A stretch of 61,385 nt of DNA, taken from NCBI GenBank assembly GCA_002803225.1, contig NXFV01000723.1, forward strand, positions 1 through 61,385. The letters are read 5' to 3'. Position numbers and translations under genes: made by a program. The notes beneath the pieces are model-generated. The model did not search any database, had not been told where the DNA came from, and saw only the letters and a list, made by a program, of their open reading frames with translations. Below, in pieces: positions 34,677 through 46,433 of the stretch. The stretch is from Gamarada debralockiae (Eukaryota > Ascomycota > Leotiomycetes > Helotiales > Hyphodiscaceae). Position 1 is the first letter of the stretch; every line of letters starts with the position of its first letter.

Positions 34677-36937
34677 TCATGGTCCAATGTAAACGTATGT
34701 TAATGACATTGCCGGCGCTGATGCACGTGGTTGTGCTTGAGGTGTGATATTCGGATCACTCGAAGCCCAGCTACCCGGCTGTGGACGTCCGAGCATAGCG
34801 TGTCCCCACAACTGCGGTGGTGGAGGTACAGGAATATATGAGCCTTGATTTGTTGGCATTGAGGAGAGCCCGGGAAACATAGAGGATCCGCTATGTTGGG
34901 TTCGAGGATGGCTGAAGTCATACTCATAGTTCTGAGACGGTCTAGCAGTGTTTTGATCATAAGACTGCCAGGTAGGCGCTGGCTGAACCTTCGATTGCTG
35001 TATATGCTTCACTGTGGCTTCTAGCTCCTTGATGCTTTTCTCCATAGAAGTATTCGATTGAGAGCTATGACCTTCGGGATCCGTTCTGGGAGTCGGAAAA
35101 TCGGAAGCTAGAGGCTCTCCGCCAGGAGCCTGAGGGAGCATTGGTTAGTGATGTGATGAAGCCTGGCCTATCAGTCCATTGCGTGGCGGATTGGATCCCC
35201 TCATGCGCGACTGGGAGTGAAAGCTTTCGTTCGTCTGCAGTGCCTGAGAGGTGGTTCCAGATGGCATTGTTCTGCTATTCTGAGATCCAGTTTTCAAGGA
35301 TTGGCTAAGAGGCAATGGCGTACTTGGTGTTCCAGGGAATTGCGATACTTGCTGTGCAAGGGGGGGATAATTTGGCGTCATAGCAGTTGAGGCTCCGTTC
35401 AATCTATCGGTAGAAAGGAAAGGATATGGGATAGATCAAGAACCTGCCATTTCAACTTGTTCCTGAGCAGAGGGAAATCCCTCTTCGATGTTTCTCTGCG
35501 ATGCTGAAGTTGGTGTTTCTTCGAGGAGACTTCCAGCACCATCAACCATTCCCCTGATATTTGGCGACGTCCCTGAGGACGGTGGATCATGCATACTTGG
35601 CGACGTCTGTTGTTGCAAAGAAAATGCAGCATTTTGTGATGACATCAGCCTTTCGGCACCTCCAAATACCTTAGGATAGACAGACGGTGTTCCAAGAGTT
35701 TGAGAACTGACTATCAGACGCGGGAGTTAAGGCAGCTCTACCGGTGGAGCTGGGGGTTGGCATTGCTGCAACGGGTCGTCTTCCATCAGCTCTCTTATGC
35801 TCTATATGAAGTGCATTACGGAACTGTAATTCGTATCGATCATAGTCACTTGCGTCGAAACATTTGATATTCCAGCCTTTATATTCTCCCCAATAAGCTT
35901 CTGCAAGGTATCCATCACCGCCTCGACAGCTCGTAACGATTTTGGAATTTCGGTTGCATCGTCTTCTTCTAAAGCCCCTTCTCAAAGGTAAATTGAATTC
36001 GCTCTAATACAGTATAATAGAACTTAGAGCTACTTACAGGGATCTCTTGGGGGAGTGGAATGCGGGAACAAGACAGTCCAAATGTCCATCCACTTCTCGG
36101 GGTCTTCTCTACCTTTCAGCTTGAGAATCTCTTGAATATTTCGCCACTGAAAGCGGTCGATTCCATCTCTTCTTGGGGGTTGTAAAGCCGGTTTGTTGTT
36201 ACATTTCTTATCATCATGTGATACATGTACCGATCGTGTGCATCGAACTCCTCGAGACAGAATTCACAGTCACATATTCTATGACACTTTAAATCGTCCC
36301 TATATTCGACAGAATAATTGAGTGCTAAGTGCCACTTTATGCCATCGAATTGTCCAGCATTTGCAAGGCTTACATGAGGTGACGAAGTTGAGATGAACCC
36401 TGTCCGGCACATACCCTCCACTTGATCTGCTCAGCCGTAGTTAAATTTTGGGCTTTTTGAACACAATATTTCCCAGGATTTCTTTTGTGGAAATGGCAGG
36501 CATACTTTGGGCCTGTTGAACCGTCGTCTGGATCACGGGGACCCTTTTGCTTCTTTGAAGGTCTCTTCTGATCGCCCTCGTCTTCTTCATTGTCGTTGGA
36601 GCTATCATCAGGTCGTAGACCTTGTTCCGATGGGGATCTCGCTCCCCTCTTACCGAAAGAGGTTATGGCAGAAGGCCCAGCTTCAGCTGCAGGACCGGCA
36701 GCTGGGCTGTCTCCAACAGTGGTACAACTTACAACTCCCGGGAATAAGGGCAGATTCTCTCGCTTCCATTTGGCCTGAAAGAGTGAAATTGAGAGAGCGA
36801 CATGTTCTGAATCCGACTCGAGAATATCCTTAACACAGCTCTCTATAGACTCAAAACTCTCCGGAATGGCCCCGTAGTCCTCTATTTCGAACTCGGCCGC
36901 AGAATCAGTGCCAGGTGGGGAAAAACTTCCAATAGAT
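34677..36937 (-). pseudogene. Fungal zinc-finger family gene, downstream tandem copy, broken
   Basis: The N-terminal part is acidic and disordered (EIEDYGAIPESFESIES...). Then comes the family signature YACHFHKRNPGKYCVQKAQN...IKWRVCAGQGSSQLRHL, an intron ending near 36283, a second zinc motif CDCEFCLEEFDAHD, and a downstream EKWMDIWTVLFPHSTPPRDP. After DAHDR the homology moves to another frame (SVHVSHDDKKCNNKPALQPP), which needs a one-base indel near 36235. After the next intron, ALEEDDATEIPKSLRAVEAV runs to an in-frame TAG at 35804-35802 followed by SIRELMEDDPLQQC. The long C-terminus (Gln/Ser/Pro-rich, with a short coiled coil MEKSIKELEATVKHIQQS) is open in other frames. The family is seen in many fungi as a presumed nucleic-acid-binding regulator with no established role. 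It is a tandem copy of the next gene upstream. Confidence 0.55.
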
Positions 36938-37100
36938 TACCCTGGCGGGCCTGGTTGGGGTCTCTAGTATTTTCCGTACGTTCTAGACAGGTAGATACAT
37001 CATCCTCGTTATCATTCTGCGATAATAAATTAAGACATCCATTTCTCGTATTGGTGATGAAGTCAGTGGGTCCACAGAAGATTGAAGGGCATATGTACTT

Positions 37101-38952
37101 TCAGGCCACTAGTGAGTGAAATGGTTTCTGACGGTTCATCGTACAAGAAGCCACTTTCACAGTCCCCCCAGTGCCAACTTGGCACTTTAGGCAGCTCAAA
37201 TGTCCCATGAGGGATGTAAAAGTAAACAATTCCCGAGGGAGTGAGGTAAGGCCGACATCAGACTGCAGTCCATACAAATCCGAGAAACCGTAAAAAGGGA
37301 ATCCTGGTCTATTAAACCTTCGATACAATTAGTAGAAGCAAATTTCCAAAAGTAGTGGAACGTTCATACCTCAGTCCAGCAGCGCCTGCAACGGAAGCGG
37401 GGTTTGCGGAGTGGCCAAGATAGAGAGAGTTAAAAGTGAAGGAACGCTGGTGCGCAATTTCTTGTGCTGAGAGCGAAGAAGCCCCTGACATGCCCGACGA
37501 GTTTTCCGAGGTCATGGACGGTGTAATTGACATTGGTGGGGGCTCGACTGCGTAGCCGTGCGCAAAGTTGTGGACGTCATTATACCTAGCGTTTGGCTGG
37601 CGGGATAGGGGAAATGCTCCTTGCCCCCGGTCTATGTGATCCTCTAGATTCAAGTCACAACTAGGAGGTAACAACACTGTGCCGGGCTGAAGCCCTAGGA
37701 AAGATTAGCGCTGTAGGCTCAAAAAATGAATCGACGAGGACTAACAAGGATCGGCGGGTATGTCGGCAGATGGGAATAGAACCTTCCATATTCGATACCA
37801 TTTAGATATATCGGCGCTAGTTTCACGATGTGTTCGGTCTTCCCTGGCTGTGCTCTCTATTTTCTGCCACTGTGCCAAGCTAATACCCTCTCGCATGACG
37901 CTGGATTCGCAGTCTGGCTCATTCATAGTATGAGCAACGAGTGACGCATGATCGGAGACTTCGGCATTGCAAGTATCGCAAGGGAAAGAGAGCAGGTGGG
38001 CCTTATAAAGATGGTCCCTGCTTACGTCAGATTTGCCAGTAAAACAGGATTTCAACTTACTTTATTCTTCCAACACTCATCCATCCTACCATACAAGGTT
38101 GGTATTTTACATCCGATTCGATGGAAAAGTACAGGGCGAGCGTTTGTGAAAGAGACAAGCCAAGAGAGGGCGACTTTGTGAACATGGAGAGGAATTCTTC
38201 GGAGCCTTATGCTTCTTCGGCGGTGGCTCCCCATTCACGTCTTTTGGCCATCACGACCCACGGTTGCTCTCGACACGTATGAGCCTGAACGTGAAAACTG
38301 AGAGGTTGATGATGATTGTCCCGAAGTGGGATTTGGGCTCTGCCTGGAATGCGTGGTTTGAGAGCTTTCAGTTACCGGCGCAGGTCTTTCGTAGGCCTTC
38401 GGATCTGCATAAGGATCAAACTCGCGAAAAATTGTATTTAATGCCCTTTGAAACGTTTCCAAGTAGATAGCCATCCAGAATACCTGTAGTGCTGGCATCC
38501 TTGCTTGGTACTTTAGGATGCCCAGCACGATAGAGTATGTACTTGGGTCGTAAGAAACCTTAAACTTCGGATTTCGGAGGATAGCTTGAAAGGTACTATT
38601 CGTATCCCCGACAGACGGATACGATATAATCTCCGTACATTGCCGCTGTGGTTTTAATTTACCTAGTATATGAAGTTTAGAATATCAGCCTTTCCCTCAG
38701 AATTCATGTGAACGTGACTGTGTTCGCCAAATAATCACAAAGAAGCCGAGCAAGAAGGAATACGCATGAGATTTGAAACGCTGCTCCATCTTGAGGAGGT
38801 AAGGGCAGCAAGGCTGTTCTGCTACCAGAAGTGTTCTCCCTGCTCTTTCTTGACTCACGTGATTGTGTCTGAATGCGAATCTTGACGAGAAGATCTACGC
38901 TATTGTCACGACTCTGACAATGTAAAGTGCAGGAGAGAGTGCGAGAATCCAT
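37101..38952 (-). pseudogene. Fungal zinc-finger family gene, upstream tandem copy, frameshifted
   Basis: A possible first exon at 38952 (MDSRTLSCTLHC...) precedes a segment with FQAILRNPKFKVSYDPSTYS and SIVLGILKYQARMPALQ. A Ser-rich linker, then PPPKKHK and LLACLFHKRSP, lead to KYQPCMVGWMSVGRIK, an intron, then DHLYKAHLLSFPCDTCNAEV and SKWYRIWKVLFPSADIPADP. The layout copies that of the downstream neighbour (FHKR.P...C.G...RIK; KW..IW.VLFP). Two one-base deletions are needed to follow it: after VGRDG near 38245 and after HKRSP near 38130. Introns in the 3' half look normal, with an end near 37101. The breaks could be assembly errors, but all unrelated intact genes in the window read without indels, so decay is more likely. 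Confidence 0.5.
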
Positions 38953-41747
38953 TTAGGAAGACAGCGAACTGAAACACTTTCTTACTTCCGCATGACACGT
39001 CTTTGCGCAAGACTTTTCTTGTCTCGAGTTCATCCAGACTTTCCATCCGTAGGGCTTTCTGCGAAAGTTCGTGGGACTTGTTGCAAGGTTATAGAGTGGT
39101 TGGATGCGAAAGCTCAGAACCTTTGCTCGGGCGACGTCACGATGAAGCCACCAGTTTTCGGTGACGGAAGCATGTTGTATCTGAGAATCATTCGTGAACC
39201 CTTGTATCTGGCTGAGGAATTGAGAATTGCTTTGGTCGAATGGGTTACTATAAGGGATACGAGCATTCCTTTCAGAAGTTCTTTCAACTTGACCGAATCA
39301 CGGGAATTTCCCTTCTTCAGCGATTCTTTGCGCTGGACGTATACCTTCAGTAGGGGTACCCTACCTACCCCTGCTTCTAGATTATCTGCACGCAATATAG
39401 TGCTGGCGCTGCCGACCAACAATAGTGCGTAACATGAAGCCGTTCACGAGCCCTATCTTCACCAACGGAACTTCGCAAGTTTGTTCAAACCCGCGAGCTT
39501 CTACAACATCACTGATCAGTGCTATGAAATGTCAGCGGATACTCGCAGATCAGCATTACGGGGCAAAGAGCTGCCATGAAAAGGCATAAAAAGAAGAACT
39601 TCTCCATAGGATTGTGATTTCTGCAAATTGAATCAACCCAAGAAATGATCAATACACCAAGACACTCTTCGAACGGCACAACTTTGTTTCTTCACTGCCA
39701 TTTCAAGATGCATCAGATCTCAAAGCCTTTCGGCGTCAATGAGCAGGGAGAGGAAGGAGGCACCGGTGGTTCGTCAATTCCCCCAATTCAGTCGAGCGAT
39801 CCATGTAAGCCAGCGCCAAAACTTCTAGTCCCACGATAGGCCTAACAGTGAAAAGTTCAGGGCAGATAGGTATCCATCAACCGAAGTCAACGAGGTTGTT
39901 CAATTCTGGGTATGCCAACTTTACGAACCAGCTGAAGACGGTGGCAGTAACACCTTCCACAGAGAAGGCTTACAAGCCACAGAAATCGCGCGTCCATTGC
40001 ATGGATTGGCGATGGGAGGGACGAGAGGATGACAGAAAAGGCAAGATGAGGGGCTGGCACGTGTGTATAAGATAGACGAGGCGTTACGGTTTAGGAAGGC
40101 TCTCCACTTAAGATGTCCAATGAAGCCTTATCCACCATACCTTCTGTACCTCAAAATGAATAGCCATTTTCTATTCGGGAGGGGGGGGGGATCTTTTCGC
40201 CACCTGATAACGCCAAAATGCAGCCACAATCACCAAATGATCAGCAGCAGATTCCAGCCTCGTGAAAGTATCTCAAATCACAGGAGAATTACTATTAGTC
40301 AAATCATGTGCCTAAACCATCCGGAGTTATATAACAAGATGATGACCTATAATCACTGCAGAAGCTTCTTGAGATGACCACTGGGCCCACGATCCTTACA
40401 TGGTCCACGAGCGTTAGGCTTCAACCTTCACTCATTGCCCGAAAGGAAGTCATCTGAATTAAACGACTGGTAACTGGATCAGAATAAGAGATGACTGTCG
40501 ACGTATCACGTTGTGCAATTAGTCGCGATGAATTAGTCTTTTTGAGATGCCCAACAGGTGTCAATTTTCTGGTGCAGATTAGTCATTAGTATTCACACGT
40601 GACTATTCCTTGCTATCTTTAGATCCCTATTCTGCCTACTGGCCTACTGTACCTTAACAAAATACATACTCCTGCACCGAAGATTTGAAACGGGTTATAG
40701 TAATGAAACTGTATGTGCTAAACTTTCCCCTCTGGATAATTGCCTTCAAATCAGAGAGCATGAGACTTGAGAAGTAGATCGATCCTGTATATAGGGGCCT
40801 ACTCGTATATGTGATCGCCCTGTTCCATCAGGTCTTCCAAGTGACTGTCTTTTTCCATCCTGTATTATGGACCATGTTGATTATATGCTATTTTTCTACT
40901 TTATCACTAAATATAATTTCCTTGTCGAAAACTTATTTTATGGACGATGTTCATGTGCTTTGAGTTTAGCGTGCCTTTCCAGGTATAGCGCCTCGCTTAT
41001 AGAGCACCTTTCATCGAATAGAAGGTCGTCGATAACGATTAAATAAACGGTTTAGGGTCTTAGTATGATTTGAATGACCAAAATATGTGGTGGAGTACCC
41101 CTTTTTCCTTTGATTTCATGGCATTCGAGGTTCTCTCATGTGATCGGGAAAAAAATCCCAAGGTCACATGATTGGCAGTGTGTCTGCAACTTCGCCTTGT
41201 AGACTAGTTCTAGTATCATATATACAATGGAGCTGTTTGCCAACCAAATATATTAACTATTCTATGTTCTAAAACCTTCGTTTGCCTCTTATCACTATAC
41301 TACTATTCGACTGCCATTTTGTCTATAGTTTTGCTACTGTATACTTAACTCGAATCTCGATACTCCTACATAGTAACCTACGTAAGGACGAACACAATCA
41401 AGTTGTCGCGAAGCTAGCCAAATCACCGGGGAACGCCTCAATTCAGTCGAGATGGCGAGAATCCTAAGCTAGAGAAGAAAGGAAGAGAAGAGAAGAGCTC
41501 GAGGTGTGAGCGAAGATATGCACATAGTAAGATGTCATGTGGCATACTCACGTGGCTGGAAACCCCTTCAATCCTAGAAATCAAGGCTGCATTAATCACG
41601 TGGTCGAACTTTGGCAGGTTCGTCACAGTACATCCCAACTGGTTGGACGTAAAGGGCGTCGTGGTGTTGACATATTAAGTGAGGAAGGGAAGAAAGCCTT
41701 TTATTCGCTTCGCCGCCCAATTTTAATTTGGTTATTCTGGATGCACA
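38953..41747. other. Long gene-poor spacer
   Basis: About 2.8 kb, AT-rich from 40500 onward. Open frames at 38992-39432 (146 codons, plus) and 39645-40075 show no domain or splice structure that I recognise. There is a G-run of ten near 40180. I support no gene here. Confidence 0.45.
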
Positions 41748-44700
41748 CTAGGCAGGATGGCTCTCGATATGCACATGTTGCTCTACTATAATGCCCGTCT
41801 GACTCTTATTCTCCGATACCAAAACGGACAAATTCCCCATTTCACCGTCCTCGGTCCTACTCAGTTGACCACGGGAGGTACTGTTAGCCGAGCTGTTCTC
41901 ACGCCTGCCGTGTGCCGGATCAACTAGTAGCCTTGCTGGGTTGGAAAGTGTGGTATAAAGGGGAAGGCCCAGAGACAACCCGAAGCACGCGGCTGCAATA
42001 CCAAGCGAATATTGTGTGGGGTTGGACTTTTCGATCGCATACTGAATCGCGGGAGCAATGGCGCCGCTGACAATCGAGACGATCTGGATTGCGGAGCTCA
42101 GTTTCACACGGCGGCCTTGGCCACGTATTGAGATGACAAAGATAGTTGGGAAGATGGCGGATTGGAAGAAGAATATTAGCATTAGCGTGATGAGCGCGGA
42201 GTCGTTCTTAATAGCTGTTGTCAGTGTTGATGTGATGAATGCGCCAGCTGCAAAGAAGAGTAGGATAAACCGGGGCTTGATGTGCAGGAAATAGGATGCG
42301 ATGGCTGCTAGAATCCGCCCTACAACGACCAAGCCATGCGCGATGGCCCCGAGATAGTCTGTTTGTGTGCTGGTTGAGCTACATGTAATTAGCAGTATCC
42401 GAAGGAACTAGCTGAGCATACTTACGTTTCCTTCCACTGAGACACAAGTGTTGAAAAGACAGGCGAAACGGTTTCCTGGCCGCCGACAAATCCGAACTGG
42501 GCAATGGCACCGATGATCATAATGGTGAAAGGAATGGACATCCCAAGGACGTTGCCCTGTCTATTCTCATAGGTGTGATGGCTTCCCCAGGCTTCCTCAA
42601 GCTCATCCGCCCTAGTCAAAGATTAGTAAAATCCTCTTAAAGAAGGGGGTATGTAGGGGCAACTCACGAAACCTCAGGGAGGGGGTAATAATAGAAGAAT
42701 CCGGCGAGAATAGCAACAAACAATGCAATAGCCAAATAAGTCCACTGTGTATCGATAAGGCTGCGAACATCCACTTGTTTAAAAAGCACTAAGGTCGCCA
42801 GCAATGGAGAAACAACACCTCCGATGGCCTGAATAGCTTGGGCAAAGTTGAGCCTAGCTTCAGCGTGCTCCGGAGGTCCGCAAAGGGCAATGAAAGGGTT
42901 TGCCGCAATTTCAAGCGTTGATAGTCCGAGAGCGACGATAAAGTTGGAGACGAGAAATGCGGGAAAGGAAGCTAGTACTGCGGATGGCCAAAACACCAAA
43001 GAACCTGTTGAGTAGATGCAAAGTCCTGTGATAAACGTGACCTTGAAACCGAACCTTTCCAGCAAACGATAGGAAAAGGCAATTGGACTTGTGAAATAGC
43101 CAGCGAAATACACACAATGGAGTGCAACCCTCTTCCCAGAAGACATACCAACCGCCGTTTGGAATTCGCCGTTAAGTGCACCAAGAAGACCGTACGCAAA
43201 ACCCCAGAGGAAGAAGAGGATAGTAACTACGAGGAAAGGTCTAGCGGACTCCCTGTTGGTGAGCTTTACCAGGGATTTTGGGCCCGGTCTACCATGGAGA
43301 CTATATACCATTGTTTGGGGCCGGTTTCGACTGGTTATACGAGATTCCGTTACAGCTTCGAAGACTTGAGGGCTGGTCTGCGCAAGTTGGCCACTATTAC
43401 TATTGCCTATTGCTGGTGCGAACTCGATGTTTCTTAACTGTATTTCTTCAGGCCCAGACGTAAGCGAATCAGTGCTTGACGTCAACCGTCTTTGTGAGCT
43501 CGATCGAAAGTTTTGCTCTAGTGGGTTTGATTGAACTTTTTGGACGCTTCTGGTGGCTGCTATACCAGAAGCAAGTCCGGACACAGCGTTTGCAGAACTG
43601 ACCCTCGACCTTGAGCCACTACTAGAGAACCCAGGGAATACGCGTGAAACGATAGGTTTCAGGGTAGGTATGCAGGCGCAAATAATTCCGACGTTGACCT
43701 CTACCGCTGACCACATGAAAGATAGGGACGCGTACCCTAATCAAAGCATCAGCTTCCTAGTCCAACGACAGACGCATGACATTACTTACAGGCGAAATCG
43801 TGCTGCCACAGAACCAGGCTACTGTGGGTAGAAGAGCTGTCTCCACTAAGTGATAGAAGGCGAGCCAACGAAGCTTCCTGTAGGTATGCGACCCGGATGA
43901 CATCAACAATCGTAACGAAGCCTCCTAGGCCTAGTGCTCTGGTTAGTACCCAATATTTTACAGTGCCCTGGGAGGAAGCTGACCGAAAGTAGCTATGAGG
44001 ATAATTTTCTGCTTTTGTGGCAAACAGAGAGCGGTCAAGATCGGCATCGGCAAGAACAAAATGACCAAATCCGAAAGTATGTTCACTGGCGCAGAGCTCA
44101 GATAGAGAGTCACAATATCTGTACATTCGGTGGTTGCTGGAAGGGGATTGCTGAAAGTGTTCCCAACAGGGTGGCATTGGAAGATGTTCAACAGCGTCAA
44201 AACAAACCCAGCAGCATTGACAACAACCAGGCATACCATGGATGCCCTCCGAAAGAAAACGTGCGATTTCGCCAAATGAATATAAAACATTAGGATAGAA
44301 GTCTTGGACGCCATGAGAGCAGGGTTCTGGGTTCAAGTAAGCCTTTTTGCGTTGAATGACGGATTCAATTACAAGAGACACCTTACATAAAGTACCGAGA
44401 AGGCATATTGCGACCTCCTCAACCAATAGGTCCACTCGCTGAGAATATCATCGTCATGCCTCCCAAGGCCTTTGGTTGTGCCGACCATAACTGCCACGGA
44501 CAATCCCATGGCAAACAGCTAGTTGCAGTCAGCGCTGTTCCAAAGCTTCCTGCAGAATCCATATTCTTATCCCTTAGGTTCAATGATCAAACCTTTCAAA
44601 CGCTGACAGGAGAATGATCAACTTACCCAGGCAACGAACATCCAGTAGTCATCACTGCCGATATGACGCACAATAACAATCCGAGATATGCCGCGCAGCA

Positions 44701-44794
44701 GAACAAATAGGGTAGATAGGGCTGAGACTGCACAGGTGACTGCTAAGACAGTGGGTCCGCGATCAGGTATGTGTGTTCCCGTATTGCCGGCCAT
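41748..44794 (-). CDS. Fusion protein: Pth11-like rhodopsin-fold 7TM domain plus FucP-type MFS transporter
   Basis: Seven exons, 891 aa: 44794-44627, 44518-44387, 44326-43984, 43936-43790, 43736-42668, 42611-42426, 42378-41748; introns of 47-108 bp, every join in frame. Residues about 10-300 form the seven-helix fungal rhodopsin-type domain. It includes GSDDYWMFVAW, NPALMASKTSILMFYIHLAK, a CTDIVTLYLSSAPVNILSDL loop, and SLSFMWSAVEVNVGIICACI in the last helix. Residues about 300-430 are a Ser-rich cytosolic linker. Residues about 431-860 are a complete MFS domain of the fucose/glucose-galactose permease class: FLVVTILFFLWGFAYGLLGAL, then the LGLSTLEIAANPFIALCGPP region. The last helix of the receptor-like part and the first half of the transporter lie in one uninterrupted exon (exon 5). 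A plasma-membrane sugar transporter with a sensing domain is a reasonable inference; the substrate is unknown. Confidence 0.85.
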
Positions 44795-46433
44795 CTAATG
44801 TCTAAGTCATCCACGAGAAAGAAGTACGATGAATGCAACGTGTCAGCTAGAAGAAGATTTAAGGTCGTGCCGTCGGCAAGGATATGGAAGGTGAATAGCC
44901 TAGAGATATACTTCGTGGTAGGAACAAATAAAACCTCTAGACTATCGGTTGGCTTGACCTGGATCTGGTTATACTATTGGTAGCAAATCCTTGAAGTAAG
45001 TAACAACTCGAGGATTTATTGATCCAAACCAACCAGTATACCCTGCTAAGCAGCCTACTCGTATACGGGCCGGCACCTTCCCTGCAAGCTAAACCTTATT
45101 TTCTACCAACAGATGAGAGAATAGAGTTTTGTCTCCTACTCTGCACCTTTGCCACCAAACTAACAGGGGAAGATGCTGGCCCCAGCCGTTCCATATTTTA
45201 CCCCTTGTGTCAAAGGAGTTTACGTATGTGCGGGACAGAGAGCGGGTCCCCGGGATCTCCGTGCGGGAGCTCGCGTGCTACCTACCAGTAGCACCACACT
45301 TGGCATTTGCGCCAGTGCTAGTGCCGACGGGGATCATGAATCGTGCCATGGCGGAGAAGAGCAAGTCGCAATAGTTACGATTCAAACACGCATGGCAAGA
45401 TCCGACGATGCATTATTTATGGATGTTGATGCAGTCGCGTATGTCATGCTGAGCAAGATGAAAAATAAGATATTTGTAGCAGTGTGGCTTGTTGTCCGCT
45501 GACAATGGAGCCTTCCACCACTCTTCCAGAATCGATGAATGAAATGCCATGTTATGTGCCGAGGGAGTCGCAAGCAGTGAGTCCCAGCTGAAAAGATAGT
45601 GCCTAACCTTATTCTGTCCTGCCAAGAGGGAGCCCTTCAAGGCTGGGTACGGAGAAGGTCTCGGGGAAGTGCCCACTTTGACCGAAAAAAAAAAAAAAAG
45701 GAATTATGGCAAACGCATATCGGTGCGACGTTTTCGCATCTTTCCTCGTAGGTCTACCTGAGAACCGCGGCTCGGCTCTTGATTTAGATCGCACATAGGG
45801 CTTCGAATAGCTTCGAATGAGTTGCGCCAAACAATGCCATACTAAACAGTTAATACACAAGTGACACTTGTAACAATAAATGGAGCAGATCGTTGAATTC
45901 AGAAAGGAGGAATAATTTTACCATAGAAGAAGTTAAGTCTTAACTGCAAAAATATTAAACGTCGGGAGACATGGCGAATAATTTGGTTCGAATGATCTGA
46001 GATGGAAAGTTTAGAGGGTAAAGTATAGAAGAAATCATCCGCCTGAATCTTTCGGTTAACTGTAAAGTCTCATGCTTCAGCAAGTCATTCTCACTTTAAA
46101 GCTTAGCGTCTGCTTGCTAACTCTACATCATGCATTCTCGTCGTCCACTTGAAAATACTGGCACGGACATAATCCGACATAAGGTTTCCCTTTTATATAT
46201 ATATATATTTAAGAACATGTTCCTCTTGAGGGCAAGCCGGACCATGTAGTGTTTCCATTTTTAATCGCTAATGATTGCAAAAAAACATCCACAACCCTAG
46301 CGTACCAGTAGAAACGAGCATCATTAACGCACACATCCCCTAGCTAGCCCACGTGAACCCCTTACCATCATATTTAACCAACAAAAAGTCCTCCAACGCA
46401 ACACAGACATAGTTGTACAAAAGAACGGTCAAA
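44795..46433. other. Spacer upstream of the fusion gene
   Basis: About 1.6 kb containing the promoter of the fusion gene, an A-run near 45687-45700 and a TA microsatellite near 46195-46207. Open frames at 45019-45502 (plus) are overlapping and featureless. No gene is supported. Confidence 0.45.

Noticed and set aside
36507..36833. 108-codon plus-strand open frame
   Set aside because: It is antisense to the acidic and zinc-finger-coding part of the downstream zinc-finger relic, whose minus-strand reading has clear family motifs.
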